Source of the DNA: Methylogaea oryzae
Lineage (GTDB): Bacteria; Pseudomonadota; Gammaproteobacteria; Methylococcales; Methylococcaceae
Length of the DNA: 64,000 nucleotides
Assembly: GCF_019669985.1 (NCBI RefSeq)
Contig: NZ_AP019782.1
Coordinates: 3,156,001-3,220,000 of the forward strand
Direction of reading: 5' to 3'
Part shown: positions 7,519 to 16,596 of the stretch, piece by piece
Layout: the number at the start of each line of letters is the position of its first letter
Position numbering within the stretch: position 1 is the first letter of the stretch
Made by a program: the position numbers and the translations under genes
The notes under the pieces: model-generated
Seen by the model: only the letters and a program-made list of their open reading frames with translations
Told to the model about the DNA's origin: nothing
Database searches by the model: none

Positions 7519-8958
7519 TCAATGGATGTCGTTGCTGTCGAAACCGCCGCCCAGCGCTTCGATCAGCGCCACGGCGGCCTGCTGGTGTTCGCCCTGCAGC
7601 CGGCTCAGCTTCAAGCGCTGTTCCAGCAAGGCGGCGTCGGCGGCCAACAGCTCGTCGCGGGTGTTGAGGCCGGCCTGATCACGCCGCTGCGCCAGGGCCA
7701 AAGCCTGTTCCGCCGCCCGCACCGCCTGTTCCTGGGCGGCGTCCTGGGCGTGGCTGTCGCGCCATTCGGCCAGGGCGTCGGCCACCTGCTGCACCGCGCC
7801 CAGCAAGGCGGCGTTGTAGGCGTCCACCGCCGCGTCATAGCCGGCTTCGCCGTGGGACAGTTCCGCCTCCAGCCGGCCGCCTTCGAACAGCGGCAAGGTG
7901 ACGGTCGGTCCAATCGAATACGCCAGGCTGGAGCCGTGGGACAGGAACAGGTCCTTGAGGTTGATGCTGCGCAGGCCGGCGAAGCCCACCAGGTTCACGT
8001 CCGGATAGAAATTGGCCTTGGCCACTTTCACCCGCTGCGCCGCCGCCTCCGCCCGCCAGCGCGCCGCCGCCACGTCGGGGCGGTGGGCCAACAGCTCCAG
8101 CGGCAGCCTTTCCGGCAAGGGGAACGGCCCATGGAGGCCGCCATCCGCCACGGCGATGCCCTTGCCCCAGTCCGGGCCCTGGCCGGCCAGGGCCGCCAGG
8201 CGATGGCGCAACAGTTCGCTTTCCTTTTGCAGGGCGGCCAGGCGCTGGCGCGCCGCCGCCACGCCCTGTTCGGCGGCGCGGACCGGGTCCATGGCGGCCA
8301 AGCCTTTCTCCCAGCGCACGCGGGCCAGTTCCAGCACCGCCTCGGCCCGCCGCAGCAGGTCGCCGGCCAGGCGCGTTTCCTCCGCCGCGGCGCCCAGGCG
8401 GAAATAGGCCCGCGCTAGGTTAGTACTAAGGACCAAACGGGACACGGCCAGCTCCGCCGCCTGGGCCTTGGCATGGCCGAGGGCGGAATCCAGCGCGGCG
8501 CGGTCCTTGCCCCACAGGTCCAGGTGGTAGCGGAACACCACCGGGTCCAGATAGGCGGCATTCACCGTCTGCCCGCCCAGCGGCCCGAAGATGTCGTGCT
8601 CGGACACGTGCCAGCGCCGCACCGCCAGGCTGGCGCCGACGCTGGGCAGCATTTCCGCCGCCTGGTAATCGGCCAGGGACTGGGCCATGCGCAAGCGGTC
8701 AGCGGCGATGCGCAGGTCCGGGTTGCCTTGCAGGGCCGTGTCCATCAGCCGGTCCAGGCCGGGATTGCGGAATACCTGCCACCAGCGGGCATGGGGCCAG
8801 GCGTCGGCGCTGCGCTCCACCTCGTGGCCGGCGTCGCTTACGGTCTGCTCCAGCTGCGGCGTATCCATGAACTGGGCCTGGCTGCCGTCTTCCGGCAACA
8901 GGGCACAGCCGCCCAGCAAAGGCAGCAACATCAATAGAGATTGGGTACGCATGCTCAT
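7519..8958 (-). CDS. NodT/TolC-type outer-membrane efflux lipoprotein
   Basis: A 479-residue outer-membrane channel. The start is set at ATG 8958: it follows GGAGGAG, overlaps the emrB stop as ATGA, and gives a lipoprotein signal (MSMRTQSLLMLLPLLGGC, lipid Cys 18). The longer open frame upstream lies inside emrB in another frame and is rejected. Family traits: WWQVFRNPGLDRLMDTALQGN near the N-terminus, two outer-membrane-factor repeats with long helices, and PLFEGGRLEAELSHGEAGYDAAVDAY in the second (motifs abridged). It supplies the outer-membrane exit for the EmrAB-like pump. Confidence 0.88.
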   Translation of the reverse strand: MSMRTQSLLMLLPLLGGCALLPEDGSQAQFMDTPQLEQTVSDAGHEVERSADAWPHARWWQVFRNPGLDRLMDTALQGNPDLRIAADRLRMAQSLADYQAAEMLPSVGASLAVRRWHVSEHDIFGPLGGQTVNAAYLDPVVFRYHLDLWGKDRAALDSALGHAKAQAAELAVSRLVLSTNLARAYFRLGAAAEETRLAGDLLRRAEAVLELARVRWEKGLAAMDPVRAAEQGVAAARQRLAALQKESELLRHRLAALAGQGPDWGKGIAVADGGLHGPFPLPERLPLELLAHRPDVAAARWRAEAAAQRVKVAKANFYPDVNLVGFAGLRSINLKDLFLSHGSSLAYSIGPTVTLPLFEGGRLEAELSHGEAGYDAAVDAYNAALLGAVQQVADALAEWRDSHAQDAAQEQAVRAAEQALALAQRRDQAGLNTRDELLAADAALLEQRLKLSRLQGEHQQAAVALIEALGGGFDSNDIH

Positions 8959-10619
8959 GGCTCCTCCACCAAATCCTGCAAAGCGGCGCGGCGCAGGGCC
9001 TGCTTGGGCGTCAACGGACGCGCGGTGCGCGCACGGCCCAGCAGCCAGACGACAGCGGCCAGCAGCAGGAACAGCCAGCCGCACAGGTAGAACACATCGT
9101 CCAGGCCGAGAATGGCTGCGTGCTGGTGGGCCAAACCGGCCAGCTTGGCCTGGGCCGCCTGCAGCGGAACACCAGCCGCGTGCAGCTTGGCCATGCCCTC
9201 CCGCGCCCAGGGCTCGTACAGCGACAGGCCGTCGGCCAACCGCGACTGGTGGAAAGCGCTGCGCCGCTCCCACACCGCCGTCAGCAATGGCGAGCCGACG
9301 CCACCGCCCAGCACGCGCAACATGCCGCCCAGTTCCGCCGCCTGGCCCTGGCGCCGCGCCGGCAGCCCGGCCAGGAACAGCGCGGTGAGCGGCGCGAACA
9401 GCGCGCCCAGGCACACGCCTTCGAACACCTGCGACCAGAGCATGTCGCCGAACCAGCCCAGCCGGCCGAAAAAGTCGTAGCTCGCGGTCCAGAAGCAGTA
9501 CACGGCGAAAGCCGACAGGTTGAGGCAGGCCAAAACCCTAGGGTCGTAGCGCTGCACCCAGTGCTGCAGCAGCGCGCCCACCGGCTTGGCGAAGAACAGC
9601 AGCGGCACCAAAGTCGCGCCGGCCAGGAACGAGCTGTAGCCCGCCAGCGACTGCAAGCGCCCCAGCAGCACCGACAGCAGGCCGTACATCATCAAAAAAC
9701 TGAGGCTGAGGCCGGCCACGCCGGCGGCGACATTGCGCTTGGCGGACAGGCGCAGGTTGAGCAGCGGATGGCGCTCGCCCAGCTCCCACAGCACGAAGCC
9801 GAGCAGAGCCAGCAGGCCGACAGCGGCCAACGCCAGGATCAGCGGCGAGTTGTACCAGTCCTCGTCCTGGCCGCGGTTGAGCACCGTTTGCAAGCAAGCC
9901 AGGGCCACGGCCAGCAGCGCCAGGCCGATCCAGTCGAAAGGAGCGCCGCTGCGCCGGGTTTCCTGCGCGTCCAGCAAGGCCCAAGCAAGGCCGGCGGACA
10001 ACAGCGCCAGGGGCAGGTTGAACTGGAACAGGCCGCGCCAGCCCCACACCTCAGCCATCCAACCGCCCAGCAGCGGCCCGACGGTGAAAGGGCTAAGGGA
10101 AGCCACGCTCCACAAGGCCATGGCGCGGGGCCGCTGCGCCTCGCCGTAGCCGGCGAGGAACAGGTTCTGCGCCACCGGCAGAGCCACGCCACCGCCCAAG
10201 CCTTGCAGCACGCGGCCGGCGATGAACAAGGCGAAATCGCCGGTGACGGCGCAAGCCGCCGACCCCAGCGCCATCGCCAGCATGGCGGCGACGAACACGC
10301 GGCCGGCCCCGAAACGCTGGGCAAAGCGGCCGGCCAGGGGCAGCGCCAACCCCAAGCTGACGAAGTAATAAGTCTGGGTCCAGGTGCCGTAGCTGGGGCT
10401 GACCGCCAAAGCGCCGGTGGCGTGCAGGGTGACGGCGGCGAAAGCGCCGGAATTGAACAGCACCAGCAGGTGGCCCAGCATCAGCGCCAGGTTGAGAGCG
10501 TAGAAGCGGGAATCGCGCGGCGTTTCGCCGGCAACGGCCACCAGCCGCAAAGCATGCTTGGCGCGTAGCGACGGCGATGGGACGGACGGTCGGGCGGCGG
10601 GATGGGCTATGGAGGACAT
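8955..10619 (-). CDS. emrB: EmrB-type MFS drug exporter (DHA2 family, 14 TM)
   Basis: A 554-residue inner-membrane proton-driven exporter. About 14 hydrophobic segments are visible from residue 38 to 535. Motifs: GRFAQRFGAGRVF in the loop after TM2 (motif A region), FIAGRVLQGLGGGVALP in TM4 and SLSPFTVGPLLGGW in TM5 (motif C, proton antiporters). Length and gene order fit DHA2 pumps. First gene of the operon; no regulator gene adjoins it. No strong ribosome-binding site precedes the ATG at 10619. An N-terminal tail of about 35 residues precedes TM1. Confidence 0.88.
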   Translation of the reverse strand: MSSIAHPAARPSVPSPSLRAKHALRLVAVAGETPRDSRFYALNLALMLGHLLVLFNSGAFAAVTLHATGALAVSPSYGTWTQTYYFVSLGLALPLAGRFAQRFGAGRVFVAAMLAMALGSAACAVTGDFALFIAGRVLQGLGGGVALPVAQNLFLAGYGEAQRPRAMALWSVASLSPFTVGPLLGGWMAEVWGWRGLFQFNLPLALLSAGLAWALLDAQETRRSGAPFDWIGLALLAVALACLQTVLNRGQDEDWYNSPLILALAAVGLLALLGFVLWELGERHPLLNLRLSAKRNVAAGVAGLSLSFLMMYGLLSVLLGRLQSLAGYSSFLAGATLVPLLFFAKPVGALLQHWVQRYDPRVLACLNLSAFAVYCFWTASYDFFGRLGWFGDMLWSQVFEGVCLGALFAPLTALFLAGLPARRQGQAAELGGMLRVLGGGVGSPLLTAVWERRSAFHQSRLADGLSLYEPWAREGMAKLHAAGVPLQAAQAKLAGLAHQHAAILGLDDVFYLCGWLFLLLAAVVWLLGRARTARPLTPKQALRRAALQDLVEEP

Positions 10620-11162
10620 GGCTGGGTTTGGTGAACGAGGTAAGGCGGCTGCACCGCGTTACCTGGCTCTGAGCAAAACCCTTGCCGATGCCGGTCAATA
10701 GGAATTTAGTGAATGACTTTCAATGACTTGGCTTACAAAGAAAGAAGCCAGTCGCTATGGGAAACGCGCAACGAGAAACGATATATCGTGACTACACGAC
10801 ATGGCGTGACTCAACGCAGTTGGCGATTCCCAGCTTCTGCATACCGCGAGTGCTGTGGGACGAGTTACGTGAGGACGCTAACCCGCCCCATGTGCCGCGG
10901 ATGCCAGTGCCCCTTGGCGACTCCGCCTTTAGACGTAAACAGCAAAGTTTTTCATCGTTCCCACGCTCACGCGTGGGAACAATACCAGGGACGCTTTGCG
11001 TTCCACACCCTACCTTTGCGTTGCCCCGCGGCTTTCGTGACACGGCGCAGAGCGCCGTCGGCTACATGCCCACGCCGGAGCGTGGGAACGACAAAAAAGC
11101 AAGATCTGACACCAACTCTGGTGATCGGCAGGGAACCCGCCCAGAGCCATACGCTCAAGGCG
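10620..11162. other. 543-bp intergenic stretch rich in palindromes, no supported gene
   Basis: No reading frame here looks like a protein. It holds a perfect 10-bp inverted repeat (10957-10980), a 7-bp one ACGGCGC-AGA-GCGCCGT (about 11042-11058) and a half-degenerate CCCACGC...GCGTGGG copy (11069-11087). It separates the efflux operon from the OLD-like gene. Confidence 0.6.
10957..10980. repeat. GTTCCCACGC palindrome
   Basis: GTTCCCACGC-TCAC-GCGTGGGAAC, perfect 10-bp arms. This type of repeat is widespread in genomes that carry RAYT transposases; a diverged copy lies at about 11069-11087. Confidence 0.8.
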
Positions 11163-12938
11163 TCATACAGAAGCACATCTAAATTTCTCTAGGTTTTCGA
11201 TTAACTGCACAATCTCATCTGGTACCTCAGACGCCTTCATTGCCCCAATAACCGCTGTATGCGTAACTGTAACGCCATACACATCTTGGAGATATCCATT
11301 CAGTTGTCCTATCAACTCTTTGCCAGGAACAAGAGACAACCTATCCTTTAAGTTAATCCACAGCGCCTCAAACTCATCGAGCAAGCGCTGGTTAATCGTA
11401 GCAAAATCCAATCCGGGATCTAGCGATTTCAAATAAGCGCCTTGCTTAGATAGAAACTGGCCACTAATTCTGCTTTTCATACAGCCCGTTAACCTATCAA
11501 GGATGTCTTCAACGTTCTCAGTAAAAGTCGTTATTACCCCTGATCGCGCGGATCGCTCACTTACTCTGCCTTCTATAGCGCGCTGCAATGCGCTGCCGAC
11601 AAGCAGATAATTTTCCATTTCCTTCCTGCTATGTATGTGAGAAAGAGCGCAATATCCATCAAAGGTTTTAAGCATATCTAGAACCTCATGCGGAGCCCGA
11701 TAATCCCTATCAAAAACAACAGCCTTCAAGATCTTTGCCCCCAATGTAAGCTCAATACCCTCTGAGAAATCCTTAACCTTTACCGGGTTAAATCCCTCAA
11801 CAGGAATTACAGCGAAATCTGATCTATTTGCGACACTCTGTTTTCCGAGCTTTCGTGCAAAGGCAGACAATATCTGAAAGTCTTTTCCTTCAACAAAAAC
11901 AGCTCTTCTAGATTTTGCCAACTGAGTCAGTATTGGATTAAGGTTAGAACCAAGAACACCGAAAATACTTTGAAGCTGAGAAGGGTTGCTGATTCTTTTT
12001 GCTGACTGGCTCTTCTTGTTTACAACCAACAAATCCCCCGGATCTGCCTCGGAAATTATTTCGGTAGAATGGGTTGCTATTATTATATCAGGCGGCACAC
12101 GCCTTAGTATCTCAACCAACTGCCTTTGCAAATCGGAATGAAGATATATATCTGGCTCATCAATTATTAGAAGCGAGTCCTTCCGGGACCTTACAATGTA
12201 AGTGAGCATCTGACACCATACCTGAAAGCCGAAACCGGCCCAAAACACCTCCCTAGGATAGCGCTCCTCCGGACAAAACATATGCAACAAAGGCTTATCA
12301 TGCGTCCGATCTACCTCTGGCCGATCGACATCCATTCCAGGCCAAGTTGTACGCAGCATCTCCCGGAATTCGTTAAAATCTTCCGGGTAATGATACCAAA
12401 TATTTCGAAAGTTTCTCGATGCCCTGTGCGAGAGCAATGCTTGCCTGGCAGCCTCTTGTTGGTAAAGTGGCTCATCATGCTCCACCGGACCGAGCACTGG
12501 CACAAACCCAATAGAAGCCTGATAAGCAGCCCTAAACTCAGATGGCGTCCTGACAGGCTTTCCTTTAGGATTGCATACAAGGTAGCAAACGCGGTTTTCC
12601 GGAAACACCAGTCGCAGCTTATTACCAGAAGACAACCTAAACTCAATAATAGCCGGCTCAGAATCATCGTAATCCGTGAAAATATTATCAATTGCAACCG
12701 GTATATCATCCAAAGGTATATTATACCCCCATGCGCTCACACCAGCCGCGCCAATATATTGAGCCTTACGCGCCGATGCCTTACGCATACCCTCATACAG
12801 TATCTTAAAGGCACCTATAATCGTAGATTTTCCAGCATTATTTGGCCCAACGAGCACATTAAACTCATTCAGAGACAAGGAATATTTCTTTAGCGCTTTG
12901 TAGTTCTTGAACGTAACCGATGTAAATCTATCTTTCAA
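11163..12938 (-). CDS. OLD-like ATPase with C-terminal TOPRIM-type domain, probable antiphage protein
   Basis: A protein of about 591 residues. The N-terminus is an ABC/SMC-type ATPase: Walker A GPNNAGKSTI (about 29-38), ABC signature region, Walker B LLIIDEPDIYLH with a following IIATHSTEII. The C-terminal half has FVEGKDFQIL, VFDRDY and SRKEMENYLL, the Glu and Asp-x-Asp pattern of TOPRIM/DUF4435 nuclease domains. This is the build of OLD-family nucleases and of fused PARIS AriA/AriB proteins. The start is set at TTG 12938, preceded by AGGAGA at ideal spacing; a longer frame to 12962 would include that site. It is visibly AT-richer than its neighbours and stands alone, without a UvrD-like helicase, so it looks acquired. 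Confidence 0.78.
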   Translation of the reverse strand: MKDRFTSVTFKNYKALKKYSLSLNEFNVLVGPNNAGKSTIIGAFKILYEGMRKASARKAQYIGAAGVSAWGYNIPLDDIPVAIDNIFTDYDDSEPAIIEFRLSSGNKLRLVFPENRVCYLVCNPKGKPVRTPSEFRAAYQASIGFVPVLGPVEHDEPLYQQEAARQALLSHRASRNFRNIWYHYPEDFNEFREMLRTTWPGMDVDRPEVDRTHDKPLLHMFCPEERYPREVFWAGFGFQVWCQMLTYIVRSRKDSLLIIDEPDIYLHSDLQRQLVEILRRVPPDIIIATHSTEIISEADPGDLLVVNKKSQSAKRISNPSQLQSIFGVLGSNLNPILTQLAKSRRAVFVEGKDFQILSAFARKLGKQSVANRSDFAVIPVEGFNPVKVKDFSEGIELTLGAKILKAVVFDRDYRAPHEVLDMLKTFDGYCALSHIHSRKEMENYLLVGSALQRAIEGRVSERSARSGVITTFTENVEDILDRLTGCMKSRISGQFLSKQGAYLKSLDPGLDFATINQRLLDEFEALWINLKDRLSLVPGKELIGQLNGYLQDVYGVTVTHTAVIGAMKASEVPDEIVQLIENLEKFRCASV

Positions 12939-12966
12939 CGCATATCTCCTGCGATAAAGCACGTAG

Positions 12967-13039
12967 GCTGGGTCGGAGCGAAGCGGAAACCCAGCATTCC
13001 TGGGTCATTGCAGGGATTTCGCTGCGCTGCATCCCAGCC
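12967..13039. repeat. REP-like repeats downstream of the RAYT gene
   Basis: Two hairpin-forming units: GCTGGGT...ACCCAGC (12967-12995) and GGGATTTCGCTGCGCTGCATCCCAGCC (13013-13039, given in parts: GGGAT...ATCCC). The second closely matches 13654-13682 on the other side of the transposase and in the same orientation. Confidence 0.7.
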
Positions 13040-13073
13040 CACACGACCGCTGTGATTAACCTTCCCTGCCGCA

Positions 13074-13604
13074 TCAATCCCAGGGATATTCGACCATATC
13101 CACTGGCTTGGCCCAATCCACAGGATACGCGCCGCGCTTGGCCCACTGATGTATCGAGGAATACGGCCATTCTTGCGGGGAGCGTGCATAGCCATGCTTC
13201 ACCGGGTTGTAGTGAATGTAATCCATGTGGCGTTGGCAATCCAAATCGTCGCGGATGGCGTTTTCCCAATAGCGGCGTTGCCATAGACCTCTTTCCCCTT
13301 TGCGTCGACGACTCGGGGAAATCCGCTCGCCCGTTTCGATGCTGCGGGAAAAGCGTGCCTTGATCAAGCGCCAGCGGGTGGAGAAGTCGTCGTCGTTCTC
13401 CGACATTTGCCAAAGGCAATGCAGGTGATCCGGCAGAACCACGGCTGCCACCATCTGAAACGGGTGATCCTGGCGGGTTTTCCGGAACGCATGGCGCAAC
13501 TCGGCGATGTGCCGCGTGAGGAGATCGTTTCCGTGTCGCTCGGCGAGATTGACCGTGAAGAAATTCATGGCCCCGGCGATCCTCAGGCGTTTGTAGTTCC
13601 GCAT
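13074..13604 (-). CDS. REP-associated tyrosine transposase (RAYT, IS200-like Y1 family)
   Basis: A 176-residue single-domain Y1 transposase. Seen: VVLPDHLHCLWQM with the metal-binding His-x-His (H60-L-H62), GLWQRRYWENAIRDD, and DYIHYNPVKHGYA (candidate catalytic Tyr 129 or 132). RAYTs are domesticated relatives of IS200/IS605 transposases that act on REP hairpins. The first residues RNYKRLRIAGAMNFFTVNLA match the RAYT N-terminus. REP-like units in direct orientation lie on both sides (13013-13039, 13654-13682). The frame appears intact. Confidence 0.9.
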   Translation of the reverse strand: MRNYKRLRIAGAMNFFTVNLAERHGNDLLTRHIAELRHAFRKTRQDHPFQMVAAVVLPDHLHCLWQMSENDDDFSTRWRLIKARFSRSIETGERISPSRRRKGERGLWQRRYWENAIRDDLDCQRHMDYIHYNPVKHGYARSPQEWPYSSIHQWAKRGAYPVDWAKPVDMVEYPWD

Positions 13605-13653
13605 CGGATTTTCCTTCCTATGGATGGCGGGGGGTGCTTGGATAGGAGCTGCC

Positions 13654-13682
13654 GGGATTACGCTAGCGCTTCATCCCAGCCT
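13654..13682. repeat. REP-like repeat upstream of the RAYT gene
   Basis: GGGATTACGCTAGCGC then TTCATCCCAGCC, a hairpin with GGGAT/ATCCC arms and a central CGCTAGCG palindrome. Partner of the copy at 13013-13039. Confidence 0.7.
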
Positions 13683-13811
13683 ACCCGGTTTATCTGGCGC
13701 TTTTCAATCGAGTCGCATCTCCATGCGCCGTCGCACGCCCCATTGACCGGGATGATCCTCTCGTCCTGAATCAACGCGCGATGCGCCGGCCAGCGTCGGC
13801 AATACGGGGGC

Positions 13812-15620
13812 TTAATACGAACGCGGCTTGGCGATGCCCAGCTTCTGCATGCGCGAGCGCAGGGTGTTGGGATTGAGCCCCAGCACCGCCGCGGCGCCTC
13901 TTGGGCCGGCGATGACGCCGCCGGTTTGTTCCAGCACTTGCAGGATGTGGTTGCGTTCCACCTCTTCCAGGGTGCCGGCGGGGGCGGCGGGGCGGCTGTC
14001 CGGCAGGCCTAGGGACAAGGCTTGGTCGATTTCCAGCAGCGGGCCGCGGGCCAGGATGACGGCGCGTTCGATGACGTTTTGCAGTTCGCGCACGTTGCCG
14101 GGCCAGGCGTAGTCGGACAGACGGGCCAGGGCGGCGGGGGCGATGTCCGTCACCGGCTTGCCGAACTTTTTGGCGTATTTCGCCAGGAAATGCCGCGCCA
14201 GCAGGGGAACGTCGGAACGGCGCTCGCGCAGGGCCGGCACCTGCACGGGGAAGACGTTGAGGCGGTAGTACAAATCGGCGCGGAAGCGGCCGGCGGCCAC
14301 CTCCTCCGCCAGGTCGCGGTTGGTGGCGGCGATGAGGCGCACGTTCACTTTCAAGGTAACGGTGCCGCCGACCCGCTCGAATTCCTGCTCCTGCAAAGCG
14401 CGCAGCAGCTTGGCCTGGGCCGCCGGCGGCAGCTCGCCCACTTCGTCCAGGAACAGCGTGCCGCCGTCGGCCAGCTCGAAACGGCCCTTGCGCTGCTGGG
14501 TGGCGCCGGTGAAGGCGCCTTTTTCGTGGCCGAACAGCTCGCTTTCGATGAGCTCGGCCGGGAGGGCGGCACAGTTGACCTTGACCAGCATGCCGTCCTG
14601 GCGGCCGCTGAGGTTGTGGATGGCGCCAGCCAGCAGTTCCTTGCCGGTGCCGGTTTCGCCCAGCAGCAGTACCGGCGTATCGGCGGGGGCGACCAGGCGG
14701 ATTTGTTCGAACACCGCCGCCATTTCCGCCGCGCCGCTGACGATTTCCTGGAAGTTGTGGTCGCTGTTGGCCTGCTCTTCCAGATAGCCCTTCTCCGACT
14801 GCAAGCGGCTCAGTGCCTGCTCGGCCTGGCGGCGGTCGTTGACGTCGCGCAGGATCACCGTGCAATAGCGGCGGCCGGCCAGTTCCAGGGGCGAGAAAGT
14901 CGCCTCGATGGGGAAAGCCTCGCCGTCGGCGCGCTGGGCGATCAGTCCCTGCGGCGCCCAGGCGGCCGGCGCCTGGCGGGTGTCGAGGAACTGCTGGAAC
15001 AAGGCGCGGTGGGACGGGACGATGAAGCGTTCCAGCGGCTGATCCTGCGCCAGGTCGGCGGCGCAGCGGAACATGCGCTGGGCGGCGGCGTTGAACAGGG
15101 TGATGCGGTGCCGGTCGTCCACGGTGACGATGGCGTCCATGGCCGAGCCGAGGATGGCGGACAAGCGCTGTTCGCTGTCCTGCAGCGCCTGTTCGGCCAG
15201 CTTTTGCGCGGTCATGTCGCGCTGGCTTTCCACCACCGCCACCACCCGCCCCTGGGCGTCGGTGATGGGTCCGGCCACCACGGCTACGTAGACTGGGCGG
15301 CCGTCGGGCATCACGCCCCAGTTTTCCGCGTGCCAGGTGTCGGCCAAATAGGTGGAACGGGCGGCGTGGGCGTAGAGCTGGGACAGGCCGCCCAGTTCGC
15401 CGTCCAGCAGCAGGTCGGCCAGGCAGGGACGCCGCTCGGTGTAAAACCCCCGCCAGTGCTGATCGGTGCCGACCACGTCGGCGGCCGCGATCCCGGTGAA
15501 TTGCTCGCAGGCGCGGTTCCACATCGACACCCGGTGCCGGCCGTCCAGCACGAAAGTGGGCACCGGCAGCTGTTGCAGCAGGTGGGCGGCGAAGGTTTTC
15601 GGGTCGAGGTCGTCCAGCAT
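13812..15620 (-). CDS. PAS-domain sigma54-dependent transcriptional activator
   Basis: A 602-residue enhancer-binding protein. Two PAS domains (about 10-135 and 150-272), a short coiled coil (about 270-300), then the AAA+ domain (about 310-535) with Walker A GETGTGKE, the sigma54-contacting loop GAFTGA, Walker B GGTLFLDEVGEL and LIAATNRDL. The C-terminus is a Fis-type helix-turn-helix (LEEVERNHILQVLEQTGGVI...AAAVLGLNPNTLRSRMQKLG). The GAFTGA loop is intact, so it should activate sigma54 holoenzyme. Its signal is presumably small-molecule or redox sensing through PAS. It is divergent from the PhnD-like gene 75 bp away, which may be a target. Confidence 0.92.
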   Translation of the reverse strand: MLDDLDPKTFAAHLLQQLPVPTFVLDGRHRVSMWNRACEQFTGIAAADVVGTDQHWRGFYTERRPCLADLLLDGELGGLSQLYAHAARSTYLADTWHAENWGVMPDGRPVYVAVVAGPITDAQGRVVAVVESQRDMTAQKLAEQALQDSEQRLSAILGSAMDAIVTVDDRHRITLFNAAAQRMFRCAADLAQDQPLERFIVPSHRALFQQFLDTRQAPAAWAPQGLIAQRADGEAFPIEATFSPLELAGRRYCTVILRDVNDRRQAEQALSRLQSEKGYLEEQANSDHNFQEIVSGAAEMAAVFEQIRLVAPADTPVLLLGETGTGKELLAGAIHNLSGRQDGMLVKVNCAALPAELIESELFGHEKGAFTGATQQRKGRFELADGGTLFLDEVGELPPAAQAKLLRALQEQEFERVGGTVTLKVNVRLIAATNRDLAEEVAAGRFRADLYYRLNVFPVQVPALRERRSDVPLLARHFLAKYAKKFGKPVTDIAPAALARLSDYAWPGNVRELQNVIERAVILARGPLLEIDQALSLGLPDSRPAAPAGTLEEVERNHILQVLEQTGGVIAGPRGAAAVLGLNPNTLRSRMQKLGIAKPRSY

Positions 15621-15695
15621 GGTCCTTACGTCAGCAAGCGCCGCGCATCCATCGCCCGGCCAAACGGCAATTTGGCGAAATGCTAGAATGCAGCT

Positions 15696-16592
15696 ATGCG
15701 CCTATTGTACCTGTTGCTATTCGTAGGGATGCTGATCGGATGCGAGGACGCATCGACAACGGCGGCTTATCATCCGCAGTACAGCCGCAGCCCGCCGGAA
15801 CCTTTCAAGGAATATGTTTTCGGCGTTCACCCCCTGCACAATCCGGAGCGGCTGCACGTGCTGTTCGGGCCGATCATGGACCACCTCAGCGCCCATATTC
15901 CCGGCGCGTCGTTTCGCCTGGAAGCGTCCCGCGACTACGCCTCGTTCAACGACAAGCTGGTCCGGCGCGATTTCGATTTCGCCCTGCCCAACCCTTACCA
16001 AACCATCAAGTCCCTGCAGCACGGCTATCGCGTGTTCGGCAAAATGGGCGACGATTTCAATTTCCGCGGCATCATCCTGGTGCGCAAGGACAGCCCCGTG
16101 CGCGAAGTGGCCGATCTCAAGGGCTTGGCGGTGAGCTTCCCCGCTCCCACGGCCTTGGCCGCCACCATGCTGCCGCAATACTTCCTCTACCAGCACGGCC
16201 TGGACGTCATGCACGACATCGACATCCGCTACGTCGGCTCGCAGGAATCCTCCATCATGAGCGTCCACCTCGGCAACGTCGCCGCCGGCGCCACCTGGCC
16301 GCCACCGTGGCAGGCCTTCAGCCGCGAGCACCCGGAAGTGGCGGAAAACCTGCGCGTGGCCTGGACGACGGAATCCTTGCCCAACAACGGCCTGGTGGCC
16401 CGCGACGACGTGCCGGAAGCGGTCGTGCAGGAAGTGGCCCGGCTGCTGCTGACCCTGCACGAAGACAAGGACGGCAAGCTATGGCTGGCGCGCATGGCGC
16501 TGAGCCGTTTCGAAGCGGCCGACGAAAGCACCTACAAACCGGTGGAGGAGTTTCTGCAGCGCTTCGGCAAACAAGTGCGGCCGGTGGACTGA
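15696..16592 (+). CDS. PhnD-like substrate-binding lipoprotein
   Basis: A 298-residue periplasmic binding protein of the phosphate/phosphite/phosphonate type. The signal peptide ends in a lipobox (MRLLYLLLFVGMLIGC, lipid Cys 16). Family traits: YVFGVHPLHNPERLHVLFGPI near the start, DFDFALPNPYQT, and FRGIILVRKDSPVREVADLKG. No ABC permease or ATPase gene is near. It is followed after 4 bp by a membrane GGDEF-EAL protein, so it more likely acts as a ligand sensor feeding cyclic-di-GMP signalling than as a transporter part. The ligand is unknown. Confidence 0.82.
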   Translation: MRLLYLLLFVGMLIGCEDASTTAAYHPQYSRSPPEPFKEYVFGVHPLHNPERLHVLFGPIMDHLSAHIPGASFRLEASRDYASFNDKLVRRDFDFALPNPYQTIKSLQHGYRVFGKMGDDFNFRGIILVRKDSPVREVADLKGLAVSFPAPTALAATMLPQYFLYQHGLDVMHDIDIRYVGSQESSIMSVHLGNVAAGATWPPPWQAFSREHPEVAENLRVAWTTESLPNNGLVARDDVPEAVVQEVARLLLTLHEDKDGKLWLARMALSRFEAADESTYKPVEEFLQRFGKQVRPVD

Positions 16593-16596
16593 AGCG

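Noticed and set aside
8959-9414. N-terminal extension of the outer-membrane factor to 9414
   Set aside because: The extra 152 residues are Gly/Arg/Ala-rich and lie inside emrB in another frame; the ATG at 8958 has a GGAGGAG site and a lipoprotein signal.
10713-11192. 139-159-residue frames before the OLD-like gene
   Set aside because: They run through palindromic repeats and have no protein-like features.
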